A stretch of 64,000 nt of DNA, from positions 601,673-665,672 of the forward strand of contig NZ_JSFK01000001.1 of assembly GCF_000783395.1 (NCBI RefSeq), in the 5' to 3' direction. Both the position numbers and the translations under genes were made by a program. Of the stretch, positions 1 through 8,347 are shown piece by piece (within the stretch, counting starts at the first letter, position 1; every line of letters begins with the position of its first letter). Origin of the DNA: Pseudomonas chlororaphis. GTDB taxonomy: Bacteria > Pseudomonadota > Gammaproteobacteria > Pseudomonadales > Pseudomonadaceae. The notes under the pieces are model-generated. The model was not told the DNA's origin and did no database searches. It was given only the letters and a program-made list of their open reading frames with translations.

Positions 1-24
1 TGCCGCAGGATGCGATCTTTTGAC
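1..24. repeat. partial REP-like repeat at window edge
   Basis: The first bases (TGCCGCAGGATGCGATCTTT and onward) match the inner part of the GTAGGAGCTGCCGCAGGCTGCGATC repeat seen complete further along the window (for example at 51774-51856). Only one arm is visible here because the window starts inside it. Confidence 0.6.
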
Positions 25-122
25 TTGGCTTTTAACCGTCTGGCCCGCAGCTGTTCCCAAATCCCTCTAGGGCTGGAACAATGCGGGCCACTTTGTAGAG
101 CGTTTTCGTGGGGGAGTTGCGG

Positions 123-1268
123 GTGCAGATTCAGGGACATTACGAGCTTCAATTCGAAGCGGTGCGCGAAGCTTTCGCCGCACTGTTCGACGATCCCCAG
201 GAACGCGGCGCAGCCCTGTGCATCAAGGTCGGTGGAGAAACCGTCCTCGACCTCTGGTCCGGCACGGCCGACAAGGATGGCGCCGAAGCCTGGCACAGCG
301 ACACCATCGCCAACCTGTTCTCCTGCACCAAAACCTTTACCGCCGTCACCGCCCTGCAACTGGTCGGCGAAGGCAAGCTGCAACTGGATGTTCCAGTTGC
401 GCGCTACTGGCCGGAATTCGCCGCCGCCGGCAAAGAATCCGTGACCCTGCGCCAATTGCTCTGCCACCAGGCCGGTTTGCCGGCGCTGCGTGAATTGCTG
501 GCGCCGGAAGCGTTGTATGACTGGCAAACCATGGTCGACGCCCTCGCCGCCGAAGCTCCGTGGTGGACGCCGGGCACTGGCCATGGTTATGCCGCGATCA
601 CTTACGGCTGGCTGATCGGCGAGTTGCTGCGCCGTGCTGACGGTCGCGGGCCGGGCGAATCCATTGTCGCCCGTGTGGCCAAACCGTTGGGCCTGGATTT
701 CCACGTGGGCTTGGCTGACGAAGAATTCCACCGTGTGGCGCACATTGCGCGCGGCAAGGGCAATGCTGGCGATGCCGCTGCCCAACGCTTGCTGCAAGTG
801 ACCATGCGCGAGCCCACCGCGATGACCACCCGCGCTTTTACCAACCCGCCGTCGGTGCTCACCAGCACCAACAAACCGGAGTGGCGCCGCATGCAGCAAC
901 CGGCGGCCAATGGTCACGGCAATGCGCGCAGTCTGGCCGGTTTCTACGCGGGTCTGCTTGACGGCAGCCTCCTCGAAAGCGACATGCTCGAAGAGCTGAC
1001 CCGCGAACACAGCCTCGGCGAAGACAAGACACTGTTGACCCGCACCTGTTTCGGTCTGGGCTGCATGCTTGATCAACCGGATGTGCCCAACGCCACTTAC
1101 GGTCTCGGCCCTCGTGCATTCGGTCATCCGGGCGCGGGTGGTTCCATCGGTTTCGCTGATCCTGAGCATGATGTTGCCTTCGGTTTTGTGACAAATACCC
1201 TTGGGCCGTACGTCTTGATGGACCCGCGCGCGCAGAAGCTAGCGCGGGTGCTTGCCACTTGTCTGTAA
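123..1268 (+). CDS. serine hydrolase of the beta-lactamase/EstB family
   Basis: A probable cytoplasmic esterase of the class C beta-lactamase-like family; substrate unknown. The nucleophile motif Ser-Cys-Thr-Lys (SxxK) lies near residues 67-70 and is followed by the family's Tyr-containing second motif (around GYAAITYGW) and a C-terminal HPGAGGS stretch in the place of the KTG-like box. No signal peptide is visible, which argues against a periplasmic beta-lactamase. An in-frame GTG at 108 would add five residues, but GTG at 123 has a GGGGAG ribosome binding site about seven bases upstream and gives the usual MQIQGHYELQ-like start, so it is preferred. The gene appears to stand alone. Confidence 0.85.
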   Translation: MQIQGHYELQFEAVREAFAALFDDPQERGAALCIKVGGETVLDLWSGTADKDGAEAWHSDTIANLFSCTKTFTAVTALQLVGEGKLQLDVPVARYWPEFAAAGKESVTLRQLLCHQAGLPALRELLAPEALYDWQTMVDALAAEAPWWTPGTGHGYAAITYGWLIGELLRRADGRGPGESIVARVAKPLGLDFHVGLADEEFHRVAHIARGKGNAGDAAAQRLLQVTMREPTAMTTRAFTNPPSVLTSTNKPEWRRMQQPAANGHGNARSLAGFYAGLLDGSLLESDMLEELTREHSLGEDKTLLTRTCFGLGCMLDQPDVPNATYGLGPRAFGHPGAGGSIGFADPEHDVAFGFVTNTLGPYVLMDPRAQKLARVLATCL

Positions 1269-1381
1269 AGTGGTATCCGAGGTCCCAGGGTCGGAACCTC
1301 AAGCGGTTTTTCGTTTCAAAACGGCTGTTTATCCGGGCGAAAGTGCTCTGATTTTTCATTACTTCATTTTGTGGATTTTCA

Positions 1382-2488
1382 ATGTCATCTAAAAAGACCC
1401 TCGCCCTGGCCCTGTGTGTAGCGATCACCGGTTGTGCACAGACCCCGAAAAACGATGCGGACGGCGGCAGTTGGTGGCCGTTCGGTTCTTCCGACAAGGT
1501 TGCGGCCAAGGAGCCAGCACCGGCTCCAGCCCCGCTGAAACCTGCTGCCACTGCACCCGTGGCCAAGGCTGAAAGCAGCAACCCGTGGTACTGGCCGTTC
1601 GGTTCCGATGATGAAGCGGTCAAAGCAGACATGAAGGCTGAAGTTGCCCCGGAAGCGAAAAAACCGGCGACCGTGGCCAAAGCTGAAGCCGATGCGGGTG
1701 GCAAATGGTGGTGGCCGTTCGGCGGCAAGGATCAACCCACCACCAAAGCCGTGCCGATGCCGGATCCGAAAGTGACCCAGGCCTGGCTCGACGACTACGA
1801 GCCGCGCCTGCGTGAAGCAGTCAAGGACAGCAATCTGCAACTCGAACGCCGTGAAAACGTGCTGGTCGTGACCGCGCCGGTCGAAGGCTCGTTCAACCCG
1901 GATCGTCCAGCCATGCTGTTGCCGGTTACCCTCGGCCCGTTCACTCGCGTTGCGAAAATCCTTGAAGCCGACCCGAAAACTGCCGTGCTGGTCCTTGGCC
2001 ACAGCGATTCCAGTGGTGCCGCGCCTGCCAATATCAAACTGAGCCAGGAGCGTGCCCAGGCCATCGCCGCAATCTTCCGTCTCAGTGGCTTGCAGCGTGA
2101 TCGCCTGATGCTGCGTGGCATGGGTTCCGAAGCGCCACGTGCGGCCAACGACAGTGTTGAAGGTCGTGCCCTGAACCGTCGTGTCGAACTGCTGGTGACG
2201 CCGCAAAACACCATGGTTGCCCTGCTGAGCAAGTACAACATGCCGGCGCCGAAGCCAGTGACCATGGTCGCAGCGCAAGACGTCAAGCCTGCCGCCAAGC
2301 CGGTCACCCCGGCCCCTGCCGCGAAAAAAGCGGCTGTTCCGGCAACCAAGAAGGCTCCGGTGAAAAAAGCGGCAGCCAAGGCACCGGCCAAAAAAGCCCC
2401 GGCCAAGACCCCAGCGAAGAAAACCACGCCAGCCAAAGCCGCCGCGACCGACAAGAAAGTCGCCGCGACCGATGCCACCAAGAAGTGA
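1382..2488 (+). CDS. OmpA-family lipoprotein with WWPFG repeats and Lys/Ala/Pro tail
   Basis: A predicted outer-membrane lipoprotein that could anchor to peptidoglycan. A lipobox ending ITGC puts the lipidated cysteine at residue 18. Three short aromatic repeats (WWPFGSS, WYWPFGS, WWWPFGG) lie within the first ~125 residues. An OmpA C-terminal-like domain occupies about residues 170-280 and ends with the NRRVEL stretch typical of peptidoglycan binders. The last ~85 residues are a low-complexity AKKAPAKK-type tail like those of histone H1-like/AlgP proteins, unusual after an OmpA domain. The following pdxH begins 23 bases downstream and may be co-transcribed. The domain calls are by eye and the function is inferred. 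Confidence 0.8.
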   Translation: MSSKKTLALALCVAITGCAQTPKNDADGGSWWPFGSSDKVAAKEPAPAPAPLKPAATAPVAKAESSNPWYWPFGSDDEAVKADMKAEVAPEAKKPATVAKAEADAGGKWWWPFGGKDQPTTKAVPMPDPKVTQAWLDDYEPRLREAVKDSNLQLERRENVLVVTAPVEGSFNPDRPAMLLPVTLGPFTRVAKILEADPKTAVLVLGHSDSSGAAPANIKLSQERAQAIAAIFRLSGLQRDRLMLRGMGSEAPRAANDSVEGRALNRRVELLVTPQNTMVALLSKYNMPAPKPVTMVAAQDVKPAAKPVTPAPAAKKAAVPATKKAPVKKAAAKAPAKKAPAKTPAKKTTPAKAAATDKKVAATDATKK

Positions 2489-2511
2489 TCCGCTAACAAA
2501 AGGAATGCGCC

Positions 2512-3159
2512 ATGACCCAGGCTCTGGCAGATATGCGTCGTGATTACACCCGGGATGGTCTGACCGAGGCGCAAGCCCCGGCCGAGCCGTTTGCGCTGTT
2601 CCACCAGTGGTTCGCCGACGCGGTGAAAACCGAACAGGCGCCGGTGGAAGCCAACGCCATGACCCTGGCCACGGTCGACCAGGATGGGCGACCGCACTGT
2701 CGCATTCTGCTGCTCAAGGGCCTCGATGAGCAGGGCTTCACCTTCTTCACCAATTACGACAGCGCCAAGGGCCAGCACCTGGCGGCCAACCCGTTTGCCG
2801 CCATGACTTTTTTCTGGCCCACCCTCGAACGCCAGGTGCGCATCGAAGGGCGGGTGGTGAAGGTCACGCCCGCGGAGTCGGATGCGTATTATCAGGTGCG
2901 TCCGCTGGGCAGCCGTCTCGGTGCCTGGGCATCACCGCAGAGCCGGGTGATCAACGGGCGCGGTGAACTGGAAGATTTGCTCAAGGCTACCGAGCAGCGC
3001 TTCTCCGATATTCAGCCCGACTGCCCGGAACACTGGGGCGGTTACCGCTTGCTGCCTGAGCGCATCGAATTCTGGCAGGGCCGTCCGAGCCGTCTGCACG
3101 ATCGCCTCAACTACCGTGTGCAGGGCGCCGACTGGATTCTTGAACGTCTGGCACCCTGA
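2512..3159 (+). CDS. pdxH: pyridoxamine 5'-phosphate oxidase
   Basis: An FMN-dependent oxidase that converts pyridoxine or pyridoxamine 5'-phosphate to pyridoxal 5'-phosphate, the last step of PLP synthesis and salvage. At 215 residues the length is standard. Family features read directly include the N-terminal [10 protein letters not shown] segment, the FMN-binding [13 protein letters not shown] and [11 protein letters not shown] stretches, RQVRIEGRV, the [11 protein letters not shown] motif and the C-terminal [12 protein letters not shown] plus W-x-x-x-RLAP end. A ribosome binding site (AAAAGGAATG) sits just before the ATG. The preceding OmpA-like gene is 23 bases away. Confidence 0.96.
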   Translation: MTQALADMRRDYTRDGLTEAQAPAEPFALFHQWFADAVKTEQAPVEANAMTLATVDQDGRPHCRILLLKGLDEQGFTFFTNYDSAKGQHLAANPFAAMTFFWPTLERQVRIEGRVVKVTPAESDAYYQVRPLGSRLGAWASPQSRVINGRGELEDLLKATEQRFSDIQPDCPEHWGGYRLLPERIEFWQGRPSRLHDRLNYRVQGADWILERLAP

Positions 3160-3164
3160 GCAGT

Positions 3165-3401
3165 CTACCGAGCGGGATAGCCTGCCGCAGCGGCCTCCAG
3201 CCACTTCGGCAGGTCCCGGCGCTTGATCTTCTGCGCCTGAGCGTTCGCTAACTGTTCGAGCATGAACGTGCGTTTGTCTTCGTCCTTGCCGGCCAGCGAT
3301 AGCGCCAGATCGCGATCCATCCAGCGTTTGATCCGCACGTACAACCACCCATGGAAGTACAAACCGGCGGCAGTGGTGACGACGATGATCAAGTAATCCA
3401 T
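3165..3401 (-). CDS. small membrane protein of unknown function
   Basis: A 78-residue protein with one N-terminal hydrophobic segment (about residues 2-24) followed by a charged, helical cytoplasmic-type tail rich in Lys, Arg and Gln. It converges on pdxH with only six bases between the stop codons. No family is recognised. The hydrophobic-then-basic layout suggests a single-pass inner-membrane protein. Confidence 0.7.
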   Translation of the reverse strand: MDYLIIVVTTAAGLYFHGWLYVRIKRWMDRDLALSLAGKDEDKRTFMLEQLANAQAQKIKRRDLPKWLEAAAAGYPAR

Positions 3402-3580
3402 GAAAATCCTTGGTGTCGGTGGCGCAGAATCGGTAATTTGGCGCTACTGTAGGGCTACATCAGGGAGAGCGTGCAGGTGTCTGTACCGCGCCTGAATGAA
3501 AGCCAATTTATCCGGGCGGTGTCGTGACAGGCGTCAAGCCACGGAGTTTAATGACTATATGTTTCTTTGGAGTTGATGCT

Positions 3581-4045
3581 ATGCGTAAGTCTGTTCTGCT
3601 GGTTGCTTCCTTTTCCACGATGGCGATGTTGCTTACCGGCTGCCAATCGAGCCTGACCGGTGACTCCTACTCCCGTGACGAAGCGCGTCGCGTGCAGACG
3701 ATTCGCATGGGCACCATCGAATCCCTGCGCCCGGTCAAAATTGAAGGCACCAAAACCCCGATCGGCGGCGCTGCAGGCGCAGTGGTCGGCGGCGTCGGCG
3801 GTAGTGCCATCGGCGGCGGCAAGGGCAGCATCGTTGCCGCCGTTATCGGTGCGGTGGCGGGCGGTCTGATCGGTTCGGCAACCGAAGAAGGTCTGACCCG
3901 CACCCAGGGCGTGGAAATCACCGTGCGTGAAGACGACGGCAGCATGCGTGCCTATGTGCAGCAGGTTCAGGAGAATGAAGTGTTCCGCGTAGGCGAGCGC
4001 GTGCGCATCTCCACCGTTGGCGGGACCAGCCGCGTTTCGCACTAA
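3581..4045 (+). CDS. glycine-zipper outer-membrane lipoprotein (SlyB/PcpY-like)
   Basis: The first ~20 residues form a lipoprotein signal with a lipobox ending LLTGC. The central part has a glycine-zipper segment (GGAAGAVVGGVGGSAIGGGKGS then VIGAVAGGLIGS) of the 17 kDa surface antigen/SlyB type that packs in membranes. A small beta-rich domain (VEITVREDDGSMRAYVQQVQ ... GERVRI) follows, as in SlyB relatives. The ATG at 3581 is chosen over upstream in-frame starts because GGAG lies just before it and the signal peptide begins there. A terminator follows directly. Confidence 0.85.
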   Translation: MRKSVLLVASFSTMAMLLTGCQSSLTGDSYSRDEARRVQTIRMGTIESLRPVKIEGTKTPIGGAAGAVVGGVGGSAIGGGKGSIVAAVIGAVAGGLIGSATEEGLTRTQGVEITVREDDGSMRAYVQQVQENEVFRVGERVRISTVGGTSRVSH

Positions 4046-4063
4046 GCGGAATTCAGGGTAAAG

Positions 4064-4097
4064 AAAACCCCGATCAGGTGACTGGTCGGGGTTTTTT
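4064..4097 (+). terminator. rho-independent terminator
   Basis: An AAAACCCCGA / TCGGGGTTTTTT hairpin with a T-run follows the glycine-zipper lipoprotein gene. It probably serves that gene and may also stop the converging transcript from the pyocin immunity side. Confidence 0.85.
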
Positions 4098-4105
4098 AAT
4101 GCGTT

Positions 4106-4339
4106 TCAACGTCCATTGCACGTCAGTTGGAAGGTGACCTTCGGATCGAAGACATTCCTTCCCAGCAGTTTCTCCAGCGCGGCAAGCTGATCATTTGAAA
4201 GATCGTAACCCTCCCAGCCTTCCTGCTTACAAGACCAATTCATGATGGCAGCCAAGTTCTCGTCGCATCCGCTAGGCAGGTCTTCTTCAAAAACGAGAAA
4301 CTCTGTTTTCCTATCGAATGCTTCAATCCTATAAATCAT
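4106..4339 (-). CDS. small acidic protein downstream of the pyocin immunity gene (unrecognised)
   Basis: A 77-residue acidic protein beginning MIYRIEAFDRKTEFLVFEED, with two cysteines and several tryptophans in its middle part. It starts nine bases after the ImmE3-like gene on the same strand, so it is the third gene of the pyocin operon. Many Pseudomonas pyocin and polymorphic-toxin loci carry short acidic proteins like this in the immunity position, so an extra immunity protein is a reasonable guess, but no family is recognised with certainty. Its base composition is more AT-rich than that of the flanking genes, which suggests transfer with the toxin. Confidence 0.7.
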   Translation of the reverse strand: MIYRIEAFDRKTEFLVFEEDLPSGCDENLAAIMNWSCKQEGWEGYDLSNDQLAALEKLLGRNVFDPKVTFQLTCNGR

Positions 4340-4348
4340 AAGAGACCG

Positions 4349-4603
4349 TCACCAGACATCGCTGTAGTCAAAAGAGATCTGATAATCGTAAGTTTTGAAG
4401 ATGATGCCATGTTGAAAATACGGTTGAATGATTGGAACCCATTCTTCGAAAACATTGAAACCGCCATTGTTTATGTTGTTTTCCACCGGTATTCCCAAGG
4501 CATTCAAAACGCCCTCATCATCCCCTAAATCCTTGGAATACTCCTCGCCTTCGCACAGATCAGTTTGCTTGTCGTACCACTCTAGCCTCAGTTTTAATCC
4601 CAT
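4349..4603 (-). CDS. imm: colicin E3/cloacin-type immunity protein
   Basis: This protein should bind and neutralise the rRNase domain of the pyocin encoded just upstream. It aligns by eye with colicin E3 immunity along its whole ~84 residues: MGLKLRLEWYDK, GEEYSKDLGDD, a NNGGF stretch where ImmE3 has NNGCF, then EWVPIIQPYF and the SFDY end. From memory of ImmE3, the specificity cysteine (Cys47) is replaced here by Gly, so cross-protection against true colicin E3 is doubtful. A GTG at 4615 overlaps the pyocin stop codon. The ATG at 4603 is preferred because GAGG lies six bases before it and it gives the canonical MGLKL start. The gene is translationally close to the toxin. Confidence 0.9.
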   Translation of the reverse strand: MGLKLRLEWYDKQTDLCEGEEYSKDLGDDEGVLNALGIPVENNINNGGFNVFEEWVPIIQPYFQHGIIFKTYDYQISFDYSDVW

Positions 4604-4611
4604 CATCAACC

Positions 4612-5841
4612 TCACAAATATTTTTTTCTGATGCTTCTTTCATCTTTCGCATCTTCGCGTCGCTCCCCCGTAAAAGGGTCAAACGCGCCTAGGTGAGTTC
4701 CGTCACTTGCTCGGTAAACCTCCAACTCTCCGTGCATCGAGTCCCACTCGTAGATTTTTCTACCTTTCGCATCTTTCCACCGTTCCCGAAGTCCTCCGCC
4801 TCCTTGTATAGGATTCTTTTTCTGCACCTTTATCAGTCCGGGAAATGCAGTGATTTCCTCTGCTTTTGGAGGCCTATGATAACTATGCCCCGCGGACGGT
4901 AAGCCTTTACGTGATGATGTACTGACTACGATGTATACCGGCCTAACACCCGAATTAGCCGGAAACACCAAAATGAAATCCCGATACTCTGGCGGATAAA
5001 CCGGATTCACCAGAATTCCATCCGCCGCTTTCGTCGGCGGATAAACCCAGATGTGCGGTGCCTGCGGTGCAGCCTCCAGCGCGGGAATACCGAGGATGTC
5101 TGAGCCATCCACGGCAGGCGTCCAGATCAGCTCGACGCCTTCGCCCAGATCCGCAATGAACTGGCTGTCTCGCACGGTGAACTGCGCGACATCGACCATT
5201 TCCCAATCGCGATTCTTGCCGGTGTAGAAGCCGTAGCCCTTCAGGCTGCCGTCCGCCTGCTGTTCGACCCTCAACCGAACACGGGTTCGCGCCTGTTCAA
5301 GTCCACGCAACTGCTCGTCGGTATACAGCGCACTGTCGCCAAGATTCGATGGCATAAACAACGCAACCAAACCAACTAAAGGCGCAACAGCCGCGCTGGA
5401 TACCACGGCGGGCAGTGCTTCAAACACCGATCCCGCCAAAGCCAGACTGCCAAATCCGGCCGGGATGGCAGTTGCGCCGATTTTCTTGAGAGGAACTGCG
5501 CCGCTTTCATCGGCTTCACGCGCGCCCAGCAGGATCAGCTCGCCGTAATCCTTCAGGCTGTCGGTCGGCACCATCCCCGCAGGGCTGGAGTAATCGATAA
5601 TCGCATCCGGCAATTTGCAGGACTTGGCGAATACGCAGCCAGCGCGCACGGGATCGGCTTTTTTGACCGCCACCTCACGGCTGCGCTCGAAAGCCTCCTG
5701 CCGCGCCAGCATGGCGTCGTAAGCGTTTTGTCTGGCGTCGCGCTCGGCCAGTTCCGTGGCTGTCATGTAGCGGTAGGTGACGTGATGCCCGTCGCCTTGC
5801 GGTGGGTTGGAAACCCGGGGAATGTCCTTGTTGCCAGCCAC
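4612..5841 (-). CDS. S-type pyocin with colicin E3-like 16S rRNase domain
   Basis: A 409-residue bacteriocin. The first ~300 residues match the Pseudomonas pyocin-S translocation-type module (MAGNKDIPRVSNPPQGDGHH start, AGCVFAKSCKLPD near residue 70, IWTPAV, APHIWVYPPTKAADGILV, PPEYRDFILVFP). The last ~95 residues are a colicin E3-type ribonuclease that cuts 16S rRNA in the decoding centre. YEWDSMHGELE carries the equivalents of the E3 catalytic Asp, His and Glu (here Asp367, His370, Glu374), and an Arg sits near residue 402 close to the KKYL end. It is shorter than classical S pyocins and lacks an obvious separate receptor-binding domain. It starts with GTG behind AAAGGA. The immunity gene follows immediately. 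Confidence 0.92.
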   Translation of the reverse strand: MAGNKDIPRVSNPPQGDGHHVTYRYMTATELAERDARQNAYDAMLARQEAFERSREVAVKKADPVRAGCVFAKSCKLPDAIIDYSSPAGMVPTDSLKDYGELILLGAREADESGAVPLKKIGATAIPAGFGSLALAGSVFEALPAVVSSAAVAPLVGLVALFMPSNLGDSALYTDEQLRGLEQARTRVRLRVEQQADGSLKGYGFYTGKNRDWEMVDVAQFTVRDSQFIADLGEGVELIWTPAVDGSDILGIPALEAAPQAPHIWVYPPTKAADGILVNPVYPPEYRDFILVFPANSGVRPVYIVVSTSSRKGLPSAGHSYHRPPKAEEITAFPGLIKVQKKNPIQGGGGLRERWKDAKGRKIYEWDSMHGELEVYRASDGTHLGAFDPFTGERREDAKDERSIRKKYL

Positions 5842-6030
5842 TGATCGTCCTTTCGTTCATCCGTCGACAACCCTTCGCAAAGGGCTGCGCAACGTTAACG
5901 AAGCAGGAAAATGGTGGCTGTAGGACGCGTCGCTAAAGACGTGGGGATTGTTCGACGGATGCTGATTTGTAGATTGGCTGTTGTTCGAGACTCAGAGGAC
6001 TGAGCCCGCAGGAAAAATTTGTTCAGCGCA
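5842..6030. other. intergenic region upstream of the pyocin
   Basis: These ~190 bases separate the zeta-toxin stop from the pyocin start and should hold the pyocin promoter. No clear LexA box or PrtN P-box was recognised by eye. The only reliable element is the pyocin ribosome binding site (AAAGGA) next to its GTG. Confidence 0.4.
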
Positions 6031-6771
6031 CTACAGTAATTTGTCGAGCACGAACTCTTTGAACCAAGGTGGCTGAGTATCTGATTTGATCTCAATCAGA
6101 TCGCCATCGGTGATCTCCGCAATCTGGGTGAGACCTTCGCTACCTTCATCCGAGTTGTCGAAAATGTAGGCTCTGTTGGAGGTCAGGATGGCATCAGACA
6201 GAAGCTCCAAAGATCTCCAGTACCGTGCCTCTATCTTTTCAGGAGGAACGCTGTGCCCACCTTGTTTGACACGATACGCAACCCTGGCAATGTTGATCTG
6301 AGGGTCGGCGGTAGCGACGTAGTAAACATAAACCCGGTAACCGGAAGCATGAGCTTCGGCGAGCAGTTTGACCTTGTCAGAGGACGACATGACAGTTTCA
6401 AACGTAAAGCTGATTCGCTCTTTGATCAAAGATCTTCGTATGAAGTCGGAAAGGGCTGATGCGACGTAGGAGTCGATTACAGTATTTGCGAAGCTAAGCC
6501 TTTCACCGTCGATTTTCAGGGAATCCAGCTTTGCCAATGAGTGAGGGGATTTCTTGAGTAGAGCGTGCTCACGAAAGAATTCAAAGATGTCTTCTTTGTG
6601 AGCTTCGATGCGATAGGAGGTGAAGTCAAAATACCCTGTATCTTTGATTGAGCGTTCTATGTCATCAGGATTTATGTAATTTCCCAGCAAATGCGCTGGA
6701 ACCAGTCGATTGAAGGTGCTTTTTCCTGACCCGTTCGGGCCTGCGAATATCCGTATTCTCGGTGTGCTCAA
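6031..6771 (-). CDS. zeta-type toxin (AAA/P-loop kinase)
   Basis: A 246-residue P-loop kinase of the zeta/PezT toxin family, which in studied members phosphorylates UDP-activated amino sugars and blocks cell-wall synthesis. The Walker A motif GPNGSGKST is at residues 11-19. NYINPDDIER follows, in the place of the zeta substrate-binding segment, and FTFETVMSS matches the family's second motif. YRVYVYYVATADPQINIARVAYR and the HSVP...RYWRSLELL region match standalone zeta-like proteins. The start ATG overlaps the antitoxin stop by four bases, typical of a coupled toxin-antitoxin pair. Actual toxicity is inferred from family membership. Confidence 0.85.
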   Translation of the reverse strand: MSTPRIRIFAGPNGSGKSTFNRLVPAHLLGNYINPDDIERSIKDTGYFDFTSYRIEAHKEDIFEFFREHALLKKSPHSLAKLDSLKIDGERLSFANTVIDSYVASALSDFIRRSLIKERISFTFETVMSSSDKVKLLAEAHASGYRVYVYYVATADPQINIARVAYRVKQGGHSVPPEKIEARYWRSLELLSDAILTSNRAYIFDNSDEGSEGLTQIAEITDGDLIEIKSDTQPPWFKEFVLDKLL

Positions 6772-7037
6772 GAAATAACCTGTTTCGAGGATTTGTTGAT
6801 GTGCAGGCGAGTGCCGCTTTTCAGATTTCCGTAGGTGCCTATTGTGCGCAAAGCAACAGAACTCTTCTCTGTCACTTCAAATAGCTGACCATCTTTAGCA
6901 ACGAGCACTGCAGCACCATTGGCGAGCGCCATTCTGTAGGCGTTGCTGAATGCCTTCAGAGCGATGTCCGGAATCCGAGACTCCTGTATGGAAATCTGAT
7001 CGTCCGTCATTGGGCGTTTTTCTGCTTTACGTGACAT
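6768..7037 (-). CDS. antitoxin partner of the zeta-type toxin
   Basis: An 89-residue protein whose stop overlaps the toxin start by four bases (ATGA), the arrangement expected of an antitoxin. It begins MSRKAEKRPMTDDQISIQ and ends in a small beta-rich part (GQLFEVTEKSS, TYGNLKSGTRLHI). Upstream in-frame starts exist, but the ATG at 7037 has GGAG six bases before it. No close similarity to epsilon or PezA is seen. The role is inferred from position and size. Confidence 0.75.
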   Translation of the reverse strand: MSRKAEKRPMTDDQISIQESRIPDIALKAFSNAYRMALANGAAVLVAKDGQLFEVTEKSSVALRTIGTYGNLKSGTRLHINKSSKQVIS

Positions 7038-7159
7038 GGATGACTCCAGAATCGGTGCTGAGAAGGTGCGGCTGTCGACCAAAGATATAGCACACTTGCG
7101 AGGTTCAGAGCCAAGCCCCTCTGGATAGAAGGGCCTCGACTTTTGTAGAAAAATGCGTC

Positions 7160-8347
7160 TCAAGCGTTTTTCAGAGTATTCCGGCGACTCGCCACCGCCG
7201 TCACCGCATAACCAATCAGCGCTGCCAGAATCGACCCGGTCAAAATCCCCATCCGGTCCATGCCAGCGTAGTCACTCACGCCTGGTTCAAACGCCAGCGA
7301 ACCGACGAACAGGCTCATGGTGAAGCCGATTCCGCAGAGGATCGCTACGCCCATGACCTGGCCCCAGTTGGCGCCTTGGGGCAGGGCGGCGATGCCGGTT
7401 TTGACCGCGAGCCAGGTCAGGCCGAACACACCGACGGTCTTGCCCAGCAGCAGGCCGACCGCAATGCCCATCGGCACGTGATGGGTGAAGCTTTCTACGG
7501 TCACACCGGTCAGCGACAGGCCAGCGTTGGCGAAGGCGAACAGCGGCAGAATGCCGTAGGCCACCCACGGGTGCAGCGCATGTTCGAGGGTCAGCAGTGG
7601 CGACGGCTCGGCGTTTTTCGTGCGCAATGGAATGCAGAAGGCCAGGGTTACGCCCGCCAGCGTGGCGTGGACACCGCTCTTGAGGACGCAGACCCAGAGG
7701 ATCAAACCGATGATCATGTACGGCCCGAGTTTGACCACCCCGAGCCGGTTCATCGCCACCAGCGCTGCAATGCACGCTGCCGCCAGACCCAACGACAGAG
7801 TAGACAGTTCGCCGGAGTAGAAGATCGCAATGATCACGATGGCGCCGAGGTCATCGATGATTGCCAGGGTCATCAGGAACAGCTTCAGCGATACCGGCAC
7901 GCGCTTGCCGAGCAGGGCCAGCACGCCGAGGGCGAAGGCGATGTCGGTGGCGGTCGGGATCGCCCAGCCGTCGAGCGCTGCCGGATTGTCACGGTTGAGG
8001 AACCAGTAGATCAGCGCCGGTACCAACATGCCGCCGATGGCTGCCGCGCCGGGCAGGACGATCTGTGAAGGCTTCGACAGTTGGCCGTCGAGGACTTCGC
8101 GTTTCACTTCCAGGCCGATGAGCAGGAAGAACATCGCCATCAGACCGTCGTTGATCCACAGCAGCAGGGGTTTAGCGATTTTCAACGCACCGATCTGCGC
8201 CACCACCGGGGTGTCGAGCAGGCCGGTATACAGCCACGACAGTGGCGAGTTGTTGATAATCAGCGCCAGGATGGCCGCGGCGATCAATAACAGACCGCTG
8301 GCAGCTTCCAACTGAAAGAAACGCGTGAAAGTGCTACGCAGAGGCAA
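7160..8347 (-). CDS. nhaA: Na+/H+ antiporter NhaA
   Basis: An inner-membrane electrogenic sodium/proton antiporter for pH and sodium homeostasis. About twelve hydrophobic segments are visible. The signature [16 protein letters not shown] contains the paired aspartates used for ion binding, and [11 protein letters not shown] matches the TM4 region that forms the crossed helices. The longer frame starts with GTG at 8383. TTG at 8347 is preferred because a GGAGAG site lies five bases before it and it gives the usual [18 protein letters not shown] start. The gene is monocistronic. Confidence 0.93.
   Translation of the reverse strand: MPLRSTFTRFFQLEAASGLLLIAAAILALIINNSPLSWLYTGLLDTPVVAQIGALKIAKPLLLWINDGLMAMFFLLIGLEVKREVLDGQLSKPSQIVLPGAAAIGGMLVPALIYWFLNRDNPAALDGWAIPTATDIAFALGVLALLGKRVPVSLKLFLMTLAIIDDLGAIVIIAIFYSGELSTLSLGLAAACIAALVAMNRLGVVKLGPYMIIGLILWVCVLKSGVHATLAGVTLAFCIPLRTKNAEPSPLLTLEHALHPWVAYGILPLFAFANAGLSLTGVTVESFTHHVPMGIAVGLLLGKTVGVFGLTWLAVKTGIAALPQGANWGQVMGVAILCGIGFTMSLFVGSLAFEPGVSDYAGMDRMGILTGSILAALIGYAVTAVASRRNTLKNA

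Noticed and set aside
5675..5860. Short frame starting just upstream of the pyocin GTG
   Set aside because: It overlaps the pyocin gene in another frame. The pyocin start is better supported by its ribosome binding site and conserved N-terminus.
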